64,000 nt of DNA, taken from positions 580,592 to 644,591 of the forward strand of contig AP026064.1 in NCBI GenBank assembly GCA_024349725.1, read 5' to 3'. This DNA is from Arsenophonus endosymbiont of Ceratovacuna japonica (lineage in GTDB: Bacteria; Pseudomonadota; Gammaproteobacteria; Enterobacterales; Enterobacteriaceae). Shown piece after piece: positions 1-13,518 of this stretch. Each line of letters begins with the position of its first letter. The stretch's first letter is position 1. The notes beneath the pieces were generated by a model that was given only the letters and a program-made list of their open reading frames with translations, did not search any database and was not told where the DNA came from. The position numbers and the translations under genes were made by a program.

Positions 1-2421
1 TATATTTTGTTATAAAAAATTTTAAATAAATTAAAATTTTTTATTAATAAAGATAATTTTATTTTAATTTTAATTAAATAAATAAAATTATTAATATTAT
101 TAGTTTTTATTATATAATTATATATATTTATTTTAATATTATTAAATCAATATTATAATAATATATTAAGTATAATATATTTATTATTATAATAATTTTT
201 AATTTATTTAATATAATATATATTATATTGATATATTATTTATTAATAATTAATTTGTTATTTAAAATAAATTATATTATTTAATAATATTTATTATTTT
301 TTAATAATAATTTATTTCAATATTAATTTATAATATAAAAAATATAATAAAATTATTTTTTTATTAAAAAATTATATATTATTTTAAATATTTATAATTA
401 TATAAAATTATTATAAATATATATTATAATTTAATTAATATTTTTAATTTAATATATTAAATTATTTTAAATTAACTTATTATTAATTTTTTATATGTTA
501 AATAACTTATTTAATAACTTTTAAATTTAAATAAATAATAATATTTTATATAATAATATAATAATATATGTAATTAAAATTTATAAAAAGTAATATATAA
601 TATAGATAAATATTATTATTTTTTTCAAAAAATATATAATAATAAAAATTAAATTATTTTGTATTATTTTATAATATTTTATTTATATTATTTATCATAT
701 TTTTGATAAATAATATAAATAAAATATTATATATTATCAGTATAATAAATAAAATATAATTTTATTATATAAATAAATTAGTAAATAAATAATTATTTAT
801 AACTATTATTACAATAATAATTAATAATGTATTTTTTGAATTTTAATTATTATAAAATATTTAGTTATTAAACTTAGAACAATATAATATTTATATATTA
901 ATAATATATAACATTAAAATATATATTAATATATTTTAGTAAATTATTTATATGAATATATTCAATTATCATCAAGTCTAACTAATTATAATAATAATTA
1001 TTTTATAGTTATTTATTAATTTTGAATCAGCTTTTTAATGATTAAAAAATAAATATTAATTTTAGAATATAAATTTATTTTATTTTAATGAAGTATTTTA
1101 ATTTATTTTAATTTTTATTAAAAAGAAAAATATAAAATATAAATATATTATTTAATAATTAATATTAATATATAAAAATTTTTAAATATAATAAAATATA
1201 ATTTAATATTTAATAAATTTACTTTTATTTAATCTTATTAAATTTTAAAAAAATAAAAATTAAAATAGATTTCTTTATATAAAATATTTTTATATTATAA
1301 AATATATTTTATACAATTATATTTAATTATAGTAATTAATTAAATTAATTTTATATATTTTTAAACATTAATAATAATTAATTATTTTTATCTATATATA
1401 ATATTATTTATTTAATAATTATATATATTATTATAATATAATATTTTAATTAATTAAATAATAATTTATATTTTAATATATAAAAAATTTATTTAAAATA
1501 AATTAAATATGAAGTTTTTTAATAAATTGTATTGTAAGTAAAATTATATGTAAATTATTATAAAATATAAATAATAATTATACTTACAAACAATAAAAAT
1601 ACAAATTATATAAATATTTTTTATAATATGAGTATAAATATATATAATTATAATATTATATATTTTAATAAAAATTAAATATTAATTATCTTAATTAAGA
1701 TAATTATACTTTAATTTTATATAAATATTTTAAAATAAAATAATAAAATATTAATTATCTTTAATATTATTATATAAATATAATAATAAATATTATATAA
1801 TATTAATTTATATATAATTATATTTATATTTAATACATGAATATATATTTTATATTTATTAATTTATGGTAAAATAAAATAATTATTAAAAAATTATATA
1901 TTAAAATTATTATTAATAAATAAAATTAATTTTTTATTAATTTAATAATAATAAAAAAAATTAATTTATATTAAGATTAATTAATAATTTATTTATATTA
2001 AAACATAATAATCTAAATATTATAATTTTGTAAAAAACTTATCTATAAAATGTTATTTTACATAAAAAAATAAAAATAATTATTAATGTAATTTGTTAAA
2101 TAAATCTAAAATAATAATAAACAATATATAAATTTTAATAAAATAATTATTTATAATTATATAATATTAGATATATAATATTTAATTTTATAAAAATAAT
2201 TAATTATATTAATATTTTTATTAAAAATAAAAATTATAAAATTTCATTAGACAATAATCATTGTTTAAAATTATTATTTATTTAATATAAAATAATTTAA
2301 ATTATTTTATAATTTTATAGATAATTTAAATTATTAGAATTTTATTAAATAAATATTTATTATTATAATTTTTTTAGTTAAAATAATAAAAATTTTAAAT
2401 AACGATATAGTAGGTAATTAC
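1..2421. other. Gene-free A/T spacer before ackA
   Basis: About 2.4 kb of nearly pure A/T with stops in all frames and no recognisable gene or RNA. A few patches with more G and C occur near 960-1045 and 1520-1600, but I could not align them with a known protein. The only clear structure is a long perfect hairpin at 670-731, listed separately. A possible Shine-Dalgarno stretch (TAGGTA) for ackA lies at 2411-2416. Confidence 0.6.
670..731. repeat. 28-bp perfect inverted repeat with 6-nt loop
   Basis: The arms 670-697 and 704-731 are exact reverse complements (28 bp) around the loop TATTTT. Both arms contain C and G (the TTTATCA/TGATAAA core), so this is not only an A/T coincidence. It lies about 1.7 kb from the nearest gene (ackA). 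It could be a terminator of a lost gene, a cruciform or a structured RNA; the sequence does not decide. Confidence 0.7.
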
Positions 2422-3624
2422 ATGTCAAGTAAATTTATACTTGTTCTTAACTGTGGTAGCTCTTCTATTAAATTTGCTATTATTAATCCACTTAATAATG
2501 AAGAACAATTATCTGGTTTAGCAGAATGTTTTTATCTACCAGAAGCAAATATTAAATGGAAAATAGATGGAATTAAAAATGAGTCCTCTTTACTTACAGG
2601 GTCTGCACATAATGAGGCATTAATTTTCATTGTTAATAAAATTCTTACAGAAAAACCAGAATTAGCTCAAAATATTTCTGCGATTGGTCATCGTATTGTT
2701 CATGGTGGAGAAAAATTTACTAAATCAGTTATTATTAATGATGTAGTTATAAATAGTATTAAATCTTCTATTCCATTTGCTCCATTACATAATCCTGCTG
2801 GTATTATTGGAATTGAAGAAGCTAAAAAAGCATTTCCACATTTAAATGATAAACATGTTGCTGTATTTGATACTGCTTTTCATCAGACAATGCCAATTGA
2901 ATCATATTTATATGCTCTACCTTATAGCCTTTATAAAGATCATGGTATTCGTCGTTATGGTGCACATGGTATTAGTCATTATTATGTTTCTCAACAAGCA
3001 GCTAAAGAATTAAAAAAACCAATTAATGAATTAAATTTAATTACTTGTCATTTAGGAAATGGAGGATCAGTTACTGCTATAGTAAATGGTAAATCAGTAG
3101 ATACTTCTATGGGTCTTACACCATTAGAAGGTTTAGTAATGGGAACTAGAAGTGGTGATATTGATCCTGCAATTATATTTTATCTTCATAATACTTTAGG
3201 TATGAGTATTAATAAAATTAATACTTTATTAACTAAAGAATCTGGTATACTTGGTTTAACTAAAATTACTAATGATTGTCGTTATATTGAAAATAACTAT
3301 AATACAAAACCTAATGCAAAAATAGCTATGGATGTATATTGTCATCGTTTATCTAAATATATTTGTGCATATTGTGCAGTAATGGAAGGTAGATTAGATG
3401 CAATTATTTTTACTGGTGGAATTGGAGAAAATTCATACTTAGTACGTGAATTAACTCTTAAAAAATTATCTTTAATTGGTATTAAATATGATCATAAACG
3501 TAATTTATCTGTGAACTTTAATAAGCCATGTAAAATTACTACAGATGATAGTATTTTAGCTTTAGTTATTCCAACTAACGAAGAGTTAGTTATTGCGCAA
3601 GATACTAGTAGATTAACAAGATAA
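2422..3624 (+). CDS. ackA: Acetate kinase
   Basis: Cytosolic acetate kinase interconverts acetyl phosphate + ADP with acetate + ATP, the second half of the AckA-Pta acetate pathway. The 400 residues equal the E. coli length. The N-terminal signature NCGSSSIKF (about residues 10-18) and the second family signature around [12 protein letters not shown] are intact, as are [17 protein letters not shown] and the nucleotide-binding CHLGNGGS. The ATG has a TAGGTA stretch about 5 bases upstream. Pta follows on the same strand after 71 bases, as in E. coli, so the two probably form one operon. It may give ATP by substrate-level phosphorylation. Nothing looks truncated. Confidence is very high. Confidence 0.97.
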   Translation: MSSKFILVLNCGSSSIKFAIINPLNNEEQLSGLAECFYLPEANIKWKIDGIKNESSLLTGSAHNEALIFIVNKILTEKPELAQNISAIGHRIVHGGEKFTKSVIINDVVINSIKSSIPFAPLHNPAGIIGIEEAKKAFPHLNDKHVAVFDTAFHQTMPIESYLYALPYSLYKDHGIRRYGAHGISHYYVSQQAAKELKKPINELNLITCHLGNGGSVTAIVNGKSVDTSMGLTPLEGLVMGTRSGDIDPAIIFYLHNTLGMSINKINTLLTKESGILGLTKITNDCRYIENNYNTKPNAKIAMDVYCHRLSKYICAYCAVMEGRLDAIIFTGGIGENSYLVRELTLKKLSLIGIKYDHKRNLSVNFNKPCKITTDDSILALVIPTNEELVIAQDTSRLTR

Positions 3625-3695
3625 ATTAGTTAAAAACTATTAATTTTTTATTTATAATATTATATTAAATATATTAAATTATTAAAGAGGTATTT

Positions 3696-5825
3696 GTGTC
3701 TAATACAATAATGCTAATATCAACTGATATTAATGTTGGCTTAACTAGCGTTACTTTAGGTGTTATTCATTTAATAGAAAAAAAAGGAATTAATTTAACT
3801 TTTTTTAAACCAATTAACCAATTAAATGTTGGGAATAAAGATCAAATAAATAAAATGTTATATTCTCATACTAATATTAATATTGCTGAATCATTAAATA
3901 TAAATTATGTTAAATCTTTACTTGCTAAAAATCAAAAAAATATTTTAATGGAAGAAATTTTCACTCGTTATTATGAAAGTAAAAAACAATCTAAAATTAT
4001 TTTAATAGAAGGCTTAGTACCTAATAGTAATTATCCTTTTGTTAAATCATTAAATTATGATATTGCTAAGACTCTTGGTGCTGATATTATTTTTGTTGTT
4101 ACATTAAATAACAACAAATTAGAACAATTAAAAGAGCATATTGAATTAACTTATGCAGAATATGGTGGTAAAGAAAATAAAAATATTATTGGAGTAATTA
4201 TTAATAAATTTAATTCACCAGTTAGCAAATATGGATATGTTAATAATAATTTATTGGAAATATTAAATAATTCAAATAAAGATACAATTATAAAAATTAA
4301 TAATAAAATGTTAACTGACAATATTTCATTACCTATTTTTGGTTGTATTCCGTGGAATTTTGATTTAATTACTATTCGTTGTATTTATATTGCCAATCAT
4401 TTAAATGCTACTATTATTAATAAAGGTGCTTTACAAACTAGATGTATAAAATCGATTGTTTTTTGTACTAATACTATGTCTAATATAGTTAAATTATTTC
4501 ATTCAGGATCATTAATAGTAACTTCATCTGATCGACTTGATATTATTGCATCTGTTTGTTTATCTGCAATTAATGGAATTAAAATTGGTGCACTTTTATT
4601 AACTAACAGTGACAAATTTAACAAGTCAATACATAAATTATGTAACTGTGCTTTTAAAACTAATTTACCTGTATTAATGGTTAAGACAAATATTTGGCAA
4701 ACTTCATTAAATTTACAAAATTTTAATTTGGAAATACAGATTGATGATCATGATAAAATAAAAAAAATACAAAATTATATTTCTTCGAATATTAATTCAA
4801 AATGGATAGATTCTCTAAAAGTAAATCCAGAATGCTCTAAACAATTATCACCATTTGCTTTTCGTTATAAAATAACTGAACTAGCACGTAAAGCTAATAA
4901 ATGCATTATATTGCCAGAAGGAAATGAACCACGTACAATAAAAGCAGCAGCTATTTGTGCACAAAAAAATATTGCTAACTGTATATTACTAGGTGACCCA
5001 AATGAAATAAGACGAGTAGCTTCATCTCAAGGAGTTAAACTAGGTAGTAGAATTTCTATTATAGAACCCAAATTGATATATAAAAATTATATTGAACGTT
5101 TAGTTGAATTACGTAAAAATAAAGGTATTACTAACATTATTGCACATGAACAATTAAAAAATAATATAATATTAGGTACGATGATGCTAGAAAAAAATGA
5201 AGTTGATGGTTTAGTTTCAGGAGCTATTAATACTACTGCAAATATAATTCGTCCATCATTGCAACTAATTAAAACTTCTACTGGTAATTCAATTGTATCT
5301 TCAATATTTTTTATGCTATTACCTGATCAAGTTTTAGTATATGGTGATTGTGCTATAAATCCAAATCCAACATATGAACAATTATCTGAAATAGCTATTC
5401 AGTCTGCTGACTCTGCTAAAAATTTTGGTATTGAACCACGAGTAGCAATGATTTCGTATTCTACTGGTAACTCTGGTATTGGTAGTGATGTAGAAAAAGT
5501 ACGAAAAGCAACTATTTTAGCTCAAGAAAAAAGACCAAATTTAATAATTGATGGTCCATTACAATATGATGCAGCTATTATGAAAGATGTAGCTAAATAT
5601 AAAGCACCAAATTCACCAGTAGCTGGTAGAGCAACTGTATTTATTTTTCCAGATCTAAATACTGGTAATACTACTTATAAAGCAGTGCAACGCTCCGCTA
5701 ATCTAGTTTCTATTGGACCAATACTACAAGGTATGAGAAAGCCAGTTAATGATTTATCGCGTGGTGCATTAATTGATGATATAATATATACTATTGCAAT
5801 TACTGCTATTCAAGCTACAAAATAA
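3696..5825 (+). CDS. pta: Phosphate acetyltransferase
   Basis: Pta converts acetyl-CoA + phosphate to acetyl phosphate + CoA and feeds AckA. At 709 residues it is close to the long three-domain E. coli enzyme (714): an N-terminal P-loop-like domain (residues about 1-220, with VGLTSV near residue 14), a middle DRTGG-type domain (about 250-360, with SLIVTSSDR), and the catalytic PTA/PTB domain (about 385-705, with [31 protein letters not shown]). The start is GTG, preceded by AAAGAGG at a good distance; E. coli pta also starts with GTG as I recall. The regulatory N-terminal part has been kept despite genome reduction. It lies directly behind ackA. Confidence 0.97.
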   Translation: MSNTIMLISTDINVGLTSVTLGVIHLIEKKGINLTFFKPINQLNVGNKDQINKMLYSHTNINIAESLNINYVKSLLAKNQKNILMEEIFTRYYESKKQSKIILIEGLVPNSNYPFVKSLNYDIAKTLGADIIFVVTLNNNKLEQLKEHIELTYAEYGGKENKNIIGVIINKFNSPVSKYGYVNNNLLEILNNSNKDTIIKINNKMLTDNISLPIFGCIPWNFDLITIRCIYIANHLNATIINKGALQTRCIKSIVFCTNTMSNIVKLFHSGSLIVTSSDRLDIIASVCLSAINGIKIGALLLTNSDKFNKSIHKLCNCAFKTNLPVLMVKTNIWQTSLNLQNFNLEIQIDDHDKIKKIQNYISSNINSKWIDSLKVNPECSKQLSPFAFRYKITELARKANKCIILPEGNEPRTIKAAAICAQKNIANCILLGDPNEIRRVASSQGVKLGSRISIIEPKLIYKNYIERLVELRKNKGITNIIAHEQLKNNIILGTMMLEKNEVDGLVSGAINTTANIIRPSLQLIKTSTGNSIVSSIFFMLLPDQVLVYGDCAINPNPTYEQLSEIAIQSADSAKNFGIEPRVAMISYSTGNSGIGSDVEKVRKATILAQEKRPNLIIDGPLQYDAAIMKDVAKYKAPNSPVAGRATVFIFPDLNTGNTTYKAVQRSANLVSIGPILQGMRKPVNDLSRGALIDDIIYTIAITAIQATK

Positions 5826-6203
5826 AATATTGAAAATAAAATTTAATTTTTTATATATTAATTTTTATTTATTATTCTATAATAAAATTTATTTTATATT
5901 TTTTTTATAAAAATTATTTTAATTTTATATAATTTATTAACTTATTATAAAATAATTTAACATATTATATTAAGTATATTTAAAAATATAATATTATTTT
6001 TATAATGATATATTTTATTATAAATATAATTTTAATTTAATTAAAATATAATATTTATTATATAAATATTATTAAATTATCAAAATTTAAATTAAATTTT
6101 GATAATAATTATTATTTAATATTATTACTTAATTATTAATATTTAATATTTAACTAAATTAAAAGAAATAAAAAATAAAATTTAATAAAGATTATTTTAA
6201 TAT
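5826..6203. other. Convergent spacer between pta and valS
   Basis: About 380 bases of A/T sequence between the converging ends of pta and valS. It holds the palindrome at 6077-6105 and nothing else I can recognise. Confidence 0.6.
6077..6105. terminator. Palindrome in the pta/valS convergent spacer
   Basis: Arms TTATCAAAATTTAA (6077-6090) and its exact reverse complement (6092-6105) are separated by one base. Its place between two converging genes suits a two-way terminator, although real hairpin formation would cost some central pairs. There is no run of T longer than the arms provide. Confidence 0.5.
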
Positions 6204-9101
6204 CTAAAGTGAACTAATAATTATTTTTTGATTTATTAATTTTTGTTTTTTTATTAAATAAATTTCTAAATATTTACGATTTTTTTCAATAATTATAGAA
6301 GGTGCTAAATTAATAAAATTATTATTAGATAATTTATTTTTAATAATTATTATTTTTTTATTTAATTTATCTAATTCTTTATCTAATCTTATTAATTCTA
6401 ATTTTTTATCTACTAAATTTTCTATTGGAATTAATACTTCAGCTCCATTGATAAGTTTAGTCATTACAATTGGTATTGATTGATGTTCATTTAATATACT
6501 TATATTATTAATGTGAGTCATCTCTTGAATTAAATTCATATTTTTAATTACACGTTTTTTTATTACATCGTTAGAACAACGTAATAATAAAGTTAATGAC
6601 TTAAATGATGAAATATTTATTTCTGTTCTAATATTACGTATAATACAAATTAGCTCTTTAATCCACTCTATATCATGTTTAGCTACTTCATCAACTTTAT
6701 TAATTGAAAATTTTGGAAAAGTTTGCAACATAATAGAATCTTTATTAATTCTCTTAATTATTTTAACTCTCTGCCAAATAATTTCAGTAATAAATGGTAT
6801 AATAGGATGTGCTAACCGTAACAAACCATCTAATATTTCAATTAAAGTATAACGAGTTGCTCTAATTTCTTTTTTACTTCCTTTATTAATAATTGGTTTA
6901 GATAATTCTAAATACCAATTACAAAATTGACTCCAAATAAATTCATATAAAATATTAGTAGCTATATCAAAACGATAAGTATCTAATGCTTCACGATATA
7001 ATTTTACCGTTTGATTAAATTCTGTCATTATCCATCGATCAATTAATGAAAATGTTATTTCTTGACTATATTGACCACAATCTTGTTCTTCAGTATTAAT
7101 CAATACATAACGACTAGCATTCCATAATTTATTACAAAAATTTCTATAACCTTTAAGACGCTGCATATCCCAATTAATATCTCTACCAGTTGAAGATAAT
7201 GCCGCAAGTGTAAAACGTAAAGCATCAGCACCATGTGATTTAATACCTTTTGGATATTCTTTACTAATGCATTCAACAATTTTTTCAGATAATTGTGGTT
7301 GCATCATATTATTAGTTTGTTTTTTAAGCAAATCTTTTAATGAAATTCCATCAATCATATCAAGTGGATCAATAATATTTCCTTTAGATTTTGACATTTT
7401 TTGACCTTCTTTGTCACGAACTAATCCTGTTATATAAGCAATTTTAAATGGAATTTGACCTTGACCATTTTCATCTTTAATAAAATACATCGTTAGCATA
7501 ATCATACGTGCTATCCAAAAAAATATAATATCAAATCCACTTACTAATACATTTGTTGGGTGAAATATTTTTAATGTTTCACTATTTTCTGGCCACCCTA
7601 ATGCTGAAAATGTCCATAAACCAGAAGAAAACCAAGTATCTAAAACATCTTCATCATGTTTTAAGTAAATTTTTTCACTAATATTATTTTCTAGACGGAC
7701 TTCTTCTTCATTATATCCAACATAAATTTTACCACATTTATCATACCATGCTGGTATTCTATGCCCCCACCATAGTTGACGTGAAATACACCAATCTTTA
7801 ATATTTTTCATCCAAGAAAAATACATATTTTCATATTGTTTTGGAATAAATTTAATACGGCCATCTTTTACTGCAGAAACAGCTTCCTTTGCTAAAGGCA
7901 TAGTACGAATATACCATTGATCAGTTAACATGGTTTCAATAATAACTCCACTGCGATCACCATATGGAATAGTAATTTTATGACTCTTTATATCAATAAT
8001 TAATCCTAATTTTGTTAATTCATTTATTATTTCTTTACGAGCAACAAAACGTTCCATACCTTGGTAATAAGTTGGAATTTTTTCTGTATAAATATCACTA
8101 GAATTACCTTTGCTATCAAATACTTCTGCTTGATTACGAATACATCCATTTAAATCAAAAATATTAATCATTGGTAAATTATGACGTTTACCAACTTCAT
8201 AATCATTAAAATCATGTGCTGGTGTAATTTTAACAAAACCGGTACCTTTCTTTGTATTGGCATAATTATCAGCAATAATAGGAATACGACGATTAATTAA
8301 TGGTAATAAGATATATTTATTAATTAAATTATTATAACAAGAATTATCAGGATTGACTGCTACTCCTGTGTCACCAAATATAGTTTCTGGCCTAGTTGTA
8401 GCAACAACTATATAATTTTTACCTTCGTAAGTTTGTACACCATCAGTAAGAGGATAACGTAAATACCACATAAAACCATTAATTTCTCTATTTTCAACTT
8501 CTAAATCAGAAATAGCAGTATGTAACTTAGGATCCCAATTAACTAATCTTTTACCACGATAAATAAGATTATCTCTATAAAGTCGAATAAATGCTTCTTT
8601 TACTGCTTTAGAGAATCCTTCATCCATAGTAAAACGTTCACGTTTCCAATCAATAGAATTACCTAAACGTTTCATTTGTTTTGATATATTACTTCCATAT
8701 TTATCTTTCCATTTCCAAATTTGTTCAATAAATGCTTTTCTGCCATAATCATAACGAGTTTTATTTTTCTTAGAAGATAATTTTCTTTCAACAATCATCT
8801 GGGTAGCAATGCCAGCATGATCTATTCCACTTTGCCATAATGTATTTTTTCCTTGCATACGTAGATATCTAATTAATATATCCATAATTGTTTGTTGAAA
8901 AGCATGACCCATATGTAAATTACCTGTTACATTTGGTGGAGGGATAACAATACAAAAACTCTCTTTATTATTATCACCATGTGATTTAAAATAACCATTT
9001 TTTTCCCAGTATTTATATATTAGTTGTTCAACTAATGCTGGTTGATATATTTTATCAATCGATATTTTAAATTGATCTTGATTTACTAATTTTTTTTTCA
9101 T
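6204..9101 (-). CDS. valS: Valyl-tRNA synthetase
   Basis: ValS charges tRNA-Val with valine in the cytosol. The 965 residues (E. coli 951) carry the class I signatures: HMGH in GNLHMGHAF (about residue 63) and KMSKS in [10 protein letters not shown]. Between them lies the CP1 editing domain, with [14 protein letters not shown] and [14 protein letters not shown], which clears mischarged threonine. The anticodon-binding domain and a charged C-terminal coiled coil (last about 65 residues, rich in K, E, L and I) are present. It starts 12 bases after the holC stop, so holC-valS is a transcription unit as in E. coli. Confidence 0.97.
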   Translation of the reverse strand: MKKKLVNQDQFKISIDKIYQPALVEQLIYKYWEKNGYFKSHGDNNKESFCIVIPPPNVTGNLHMGHAFQQTIMDILIRYLRMQGKNTLWQSGIDHAGIATQMIVERKLSSKKNKTRYDYGRKAFIEQIWKWKDKYGSNISKQMKRLGNSIDWKRERFTMDEGFSKAVKEAFIRLYRDNLIYRGKRLVNWDPKLHTAISDLEVENREINGFMWYLRYPLTDGVQTYEGKNYIVVATTRPETIFGDTGVAVNPDNSCYNNLINKYILLPLINRRIPIIADNYANTKKGTGFVKITPAHDFNDYEVGKRHNLPMINIFDLNGCIRNQAEVFDSKGNSSDIYTEKIPTYYQGMERFVARKEIINELTKLGLIIDIKSHKITIPYGDRSGVIIETMLTDQWYIRTMPLAKEAVSAVKDGRIKFIPKQYENMYFSWMKNIKDWCISRQLWWGHRIPAWYDKCGKIYVGYNEEEVRLENNISEKIYLKHDEDVLDTWFSSGLWTFSALGWPENSETLKIFHPTNVLVSGFDIIFFWIARMIMLTMYFIKDENGQGQIPFKIAYITGLVRDKEGQKMSKSKGNIIDPLDMIDGISLKDLLKKQTNNMMQPQLSEKIVECISKEYPKGIKSHGADALRFTLAALSSTGRDINWDMQRLKGYRNFCNKLWNASRYVLINTEEQDCGQYSQEITFSLIDRWIMTEFNQTVKLYREALDTYRFDIATNILYEFIWSQFCNWYLELSKPIINKGSKKEIRATRYTLIEILDGLLRLAHPIIPFITEIIWQRVKIIKRINKDSIMLQTFPKFSINKVDEVAKHDIEWIKELICIIRNIRTEINISSFKSLTLLLRCSNDVIKKRVIKNMNLIQEMTHINNISILNEHQSIPIVMTKLINGAEVLIPIENLVDKKLELIRLDKELDKLNKKIIIIKNKLSNNNFINLAPSIIIEKNRKYLEIYLIKKQKLINQKIIISSL

Positions 9102-9113
9102 TTTAATTTTTAT

Positions 9114-9566
9114 TTATTTAATTGTTGGTAATTTAGCTATAATCAAATTGAAACCAATATTACGATAAATTTTGTATCGTTTTCGTGCTAACTGTTTTAA
9201 ATGTTCATCAATAGGTACAAAGTCTATAACTTCATTAAATAGTGGTATAAAGTCTATAAATGTAGATTTTAAATTTATTAATATATCTTTTATTATATTA
9301 TTTTCTTTTGTTGACCAAGAAATCTCAATAGGTGCTATATAATAAGAATCATTTCTTACTAAATTATGTGGAATAAATTGATAAGGTTCATTTTCCCAAA
9401 GCATTTTATCTAATCTTTCAGCTTGTATTTTATCTTCGCATATAATTAAAATACTTTTATCAATCCGCCAATTTTCTACTGCTAACTGACAAGCTAACCA
9501 TTCATGATTTTTAAATTTTACTTCTGAAAATATTTTCTCTATTAAATAAAAAGTTACTTTTTTCAT
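9114..9566 (-). CDS. holC: DNA polymerase III chi subunit
   Basis: HolC (chi) joins the clamp loader through psi (HolD) and contacts SSB. The 150 residues match E. coli HolC (147) along the length: KKVTFYLI at the start, ILIICEDKIQAERLDKMLW in the middle, then QFIPHNL, APIEISW, VIDFVPIDEHLKQLARKR and GFNLIIA near the end. It is a small, fast-changing gene often lost in reduced genomes, so its survival probably reflects coupling to valS 12 bases downstream. In E. coli pepA precedes it; here that place is non-coding. The start ATG lies at 9564-9566. Confidence 0.9.
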   Translation of the reverse strand: MKKVTFYLIEKIFSEVKFKNHEWLACQLAVENWRIDKSILIICEDKIQAERLDKMLWENEPYQFIPHNLVRNDSYYIAPIEISWSTKENNIIKDILINLKSTFIDFIPLFNEVIDFVPIDEHLKQLARKRYKIYRNIGFNLIIAKLPTIK

Positions 9567-10964
9567 TATTTTTATAAAAAAATATTATTAAAATATTTTT
9601 ATTATGTTAATTAATACTATTACTTATTATAATATATTTAAAATAAATTAACAAAAAAATAATAAAAATACTATATATATAATGATTTATTATTTTATTT
9701 TCTACATATTTCAATAATTTCTTATAACATTTTAATATATTAAATAATGTATAATAGTAAAATATTATAATAAATAATTATATTATTAGATAAGTATTAT
9801 GAAATAAAATTATAATTATAATAGTTAATATATGTAATATATTTTAAATAATTAAATTTTATGATATAAAACTTAATTATTGTTTTCATAATAATTAATC
9901 TGTATATATAAGATGATTATTTTATAATATTATTTTAATAAATTTTATTTTTATTAATAATTAATATTATTAATAAAAATAATTAACTACATTAATCATT
10001 TATTATTTTAAATAATTAGTAAATAAAAAATAATTTTCTTACATAATATTAATATATAATAATTTATATTTATTTATTAATTATATTATTATAATATTTA
10101 GTATGTTCTTATTTTTAATATAATTATTAATTATATTAAATTTATATATTAAATTATTATAATAATTTAATGATATTTATTTTAATTATATTAATTATTA
10201 TCTAGATTATTTAAAATTTTTAAAAATAATAAATTAATAATAAAAAAATATTTTAAATGCTTTATATTAAAAATAAAAATTAATTTTATTATAGTAAATA
10301 TTTTTTGTATATTATAATATAAATAATAATAATATATAAAACATTATAAAATTAAATATTATATGTTATATTACATAAAGATATTATTAACATTATAAAA
10401 TTAATAATAAATATAAATATATAATATTTTAATAAAAATATTTTAGTATTATTTAATAAATAAAATTAATTAACTTATTATAAAATAAAAATTATTATAT
10501 CTTATTTGTATTTAATAATTATAATATCATAAACTAATATATTTATATTCTTAATATTATTAATTTTAAATATAATATTTAAATAATTTAATATTATTAA
10601 AATAATAATTTAGTATACTAAATAATATCTATAATATAAAAGATAATAAACTATATGATTTAATAATATTTTAATATAAAATATAAATTATTTTATTAGT
10701 TAAATAAAATTTATATTAGATAATTTTAATATAAATAAATTATATAAAATTATATATGAATAAAATAATTTAATAGAAAAATTAATTTTTCTATTAAATT
10801 AGATAAAAATTAATAATTATTAAAAAAATAATAAATTATAAATATAATAAAATATAAAAATAAAAATTAATGTTTTTATTTAAAGTTAATTAATTATCAT
10901 TAATTTACCTTATAAAGTAATTTTTACAAATATAATTAAAATTATTATAATTAAATACTTAATT
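9567..10964. other. Spacer at the former pepA position
   Basis: About 1.4 kb of A/T sequence between holC (-) and the lptF fossil (+). In E. coli this slot holds pepA (about 1.5 kb, same strand as holC). I could not recognise any PepA residue pattern, so the gene is either deleted or eroded beyond reading. Confidence 0.5.
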
Positions 10965-11787
10965 AAGTAAGGATTTAAAAGTTAAATTATAATATTTTAT
11001 ATTCATTTTGTTTTTTAGCCAAAAGTAATTAATATATTAAGTGTAGTGGTTAAAAAAAATATTTCTTATAATTGAATATCTTATATTTTATAGTTTAATA
11101 TTACTTAAATAATACATTTTACTATAAGATTATTTCTTAAGTTATTACTATTTTATATCAAACTTTATATTTAAAATAAAATTGCTATTATGCATATTTG
11201 TGAGATAAGTAAAAAGTATTAACAATAACAACTTTAGTTTTAGCATTATCTACATATTTTTATTTCTTAAATAAATATTATATAAATAATACTCTATGTA
11301 TAACAAAATATAAAAAAGAATTTTAATTAACATGCAATTTAATTCTTGTTTATCTGATATATTAAAATGTAATTTAAAAATTTTTAATAAATTATAAAAA
11401 ATAATAACTAAAGTAGACAAAATTAAATAGAAAGATATTTCTAACTATAATGTGATATATATTAAATTGAAATATAAATTTCACTAGGTATTAATATTAA
11501 TTTTTTAATATTAATTATATACTTAATAATTATATTATTATGTAAAATTAACTATAGACAAAAAATAGTTTTAAATATCTTACCAACTATATTACTTTAT
11601 TCAATTTTCTTTTTATTACAAATAATAATACATTTATAATTCACAAAATGAAATTTTTAATCTAAAAAATAATATATGGTCAGTAAATATATCTTTTCTT
11701 ATATTAGGTATTATATTAAATATCTTAAATATTGTTTTAATACATAAATTACACAATAACTTTATAAAAGAATATATTAATCTTTAA
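10965..11787 (+). pseudogene. lptF: Decayed LPS-export permease LptF
   Basis: A frame-broken relic of LptF, an inner-membrane permease of the LptBFGC exporter. Translating across frames gives segments that follow E. coli LptF in order: FFSQK near 11010 (E. coli IFFCQK), IAIMHICEISKK near 11180-11215 (ITVMHACGLSKA), and near 11550-11625 a segment NYRQKIVLNILPTILLY that corresponds to NPRQGRVLSMLPAMLLY. The stop at 11785-11787 fits the natural end. Many in-frame TAA codons and frameshifts rule out function. The position, divergent from holC, matches the E. coli map. Boundaries are approximate at the 5' end. The identity rests on my reading by eye. Confidence 0.8.
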
Positions 11788-11909
11788 AATATTAAATAAA
11801 TATATTAATTATATTATTATATAATAGATTTTAATATATCTTTTTATATTAATTTTAATATATGATATAATTATATTTATTGAGTAATTAAAAAAAAATT
11901 AAGTTTATA

Positions 11910-12690
11910 ATAATTATGTTATATTAAATGTATTTATTTTTATTTTATTAAATATATCTACAAGATATTGAAATATTTTTTCTTATATTTGTTATATTAA
12001 GAGTATTATTTTATTTATAAGATAAAGTAACTGATAATTAATTAATAGTAATATATTATAGTTTATAGGATATAAATAATAATTATTTTATTTATATTAA
12101 ATATATTGTTAATAAAAATTAAATAAAAAATTTCTATCTATCAATTGAATATAAATAAAAAATTCAATATATTATTTTTTATAATTTTAAGTAATCATAA
12201 TTATAATAGTTATCAATGGAAATTATTGAAAGTAAATAAATTATTATATAATAATGAAAAAATTTCTAATTTATAAGATTGCTTAATAAATTATAAAATA
12301 AATCTTAATCAAGAAAAATTAAATATAATTTCTTTAAAATTATATTTATAATCAATAAAAAATTTGTACAAATATATCAAATATATTAAAAATATGAACA
12401 AAAATATTAATTTATAAATTAAGTATATGAAAAAATTTATCACCAATTTAGGTTAATATTATAGTATTAATTGTATTTATCATTTGTTTTCAATATATTA
12501 GATAATACAATAATATAAGTTGTAATATTATTTAGTATATTTAAAATATTTATTCTTATTTAATTAATAAAAATTTTAGTAATTTAAGCTTAGTTTATAA
12601 TATTCTTTTATTAATTTATAATATTATTTAGTAGATTATTTTTTATATTCAATATTTTATATTAAAAATATTTTAATAATTATTTTTTTA
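11910..12690 (+). pseudogene. lptG: Decayed LPS-export permease LptG
   Basis: A relic directly behind lptF, the same order as in E. coli. Recognisable stretches are WKLLKVNKL at about 12220-12245 (E. coli WRLSQVDES), then KINLNQEKLNIISLK and IKNLYKYIKYIKN near 12300-12400 (E. coli TNLTPDKLGVVAL and ISGLHNYVKYLKS), and NLSLVYNILLLIYNII near 12575-12635 (E. coli PLTLVYGIPPIIGALL). The span of about 780 bases is shorter than the intact 1.08 kb, so an internal deletion is likely in addition to stops. LptG is the partner permease of LptF, so both halves of the exporter are gone at this locus. Ends are approximate. Confidence 0.75.
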
Positions 12691-13518
12691 TAATATATTT
12701 AGTTATGTAAAATAATAATATTACATAATTATTTATTTATTTTTATTAAATAAAAATATATTTAAAATTTTCTGTAATTTTTAATGAAATTAAAAAATAA
12801 AATATTTATTATTTTATCTAAAATGGATTATTATTATAATTAATTATTTATATTAATATTAAAATAAGAAATATTATTAAAATTATATAATATTAAACAT
12901 TATAATTTATAATAAAAGTTAAATTTTTATTTTTTAATATCGTAAAATATTATTTTAATGTTTATATTAAAAATAAAAATATAATAAAATATTTTGCTTA
13001 TAACAATTTTATTATAAAAAATAAATAAAATATTATTAATAATAAAATTTATTATATTTATTTAAAAAATATTATTAATATATTAATATTTTTATTAGTG
13101 TTGATATTTTATAAAATAAAGTAAATAATTATTAACTAAATAAATATTTTATTTTAATATTTATTTATATTAAATTAATATATTAATTAATTAAATTATT
13201 TATTATTATATATAATATAAAATATATTAATATTAATTATAAAATTATAATATGTTTATATAAAAATATTATTTTTAACAAATATAAAATATATTATTAA
13301 ATATAATATTAAATAAAAATATTTTATATTTTAAAATAAAATTTTAATAAAATTAATTAATAATGTAATAATTTTAATTTATTATAAAATAATATTAATT
13401 AATTTAATATCGAAATCAATAATAATTAATTATTATTTATAAATTACAATAAGATTAAATTTATTATTAAGAGTAATTATAATTAAATATAATTACATCA
13501 TTTAAGTTATAAATAAAT
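12691..13518. other. A/T spacer between the lptG relic and the ATPase gene
   Basis: About 830 bases without an open frame or a recognisable relic. A small inverted repeat at 13473-13496 close to the ATPase stop is listed separately. Confidence 0.5.
13473..13496 (-). terminator. Short hairpin after the ATPase gene
   Basis: Arms GTAATTATA (13473-13481) and TATAATTAC (13488-13496) pair perfectly over 9 bp around a 6-base loop, 22 bases beyond the stop of the upstream-lying ATPase gene. Weak terminator candidate. Confidence 0.35.

Noticed and set aside
1520..1605. Inverted repeat around ATTGTAAGTA ... TACTTACAAACAAT
   Set aside because: It needs a 3-base bulge and the inner part does not pair; too weak in this composition.
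9567..10964. pepA relic on the minus strand
   Set aside because: Expected from E. coli gene order, but I could not read any PepA motif, so I do not annotate it.
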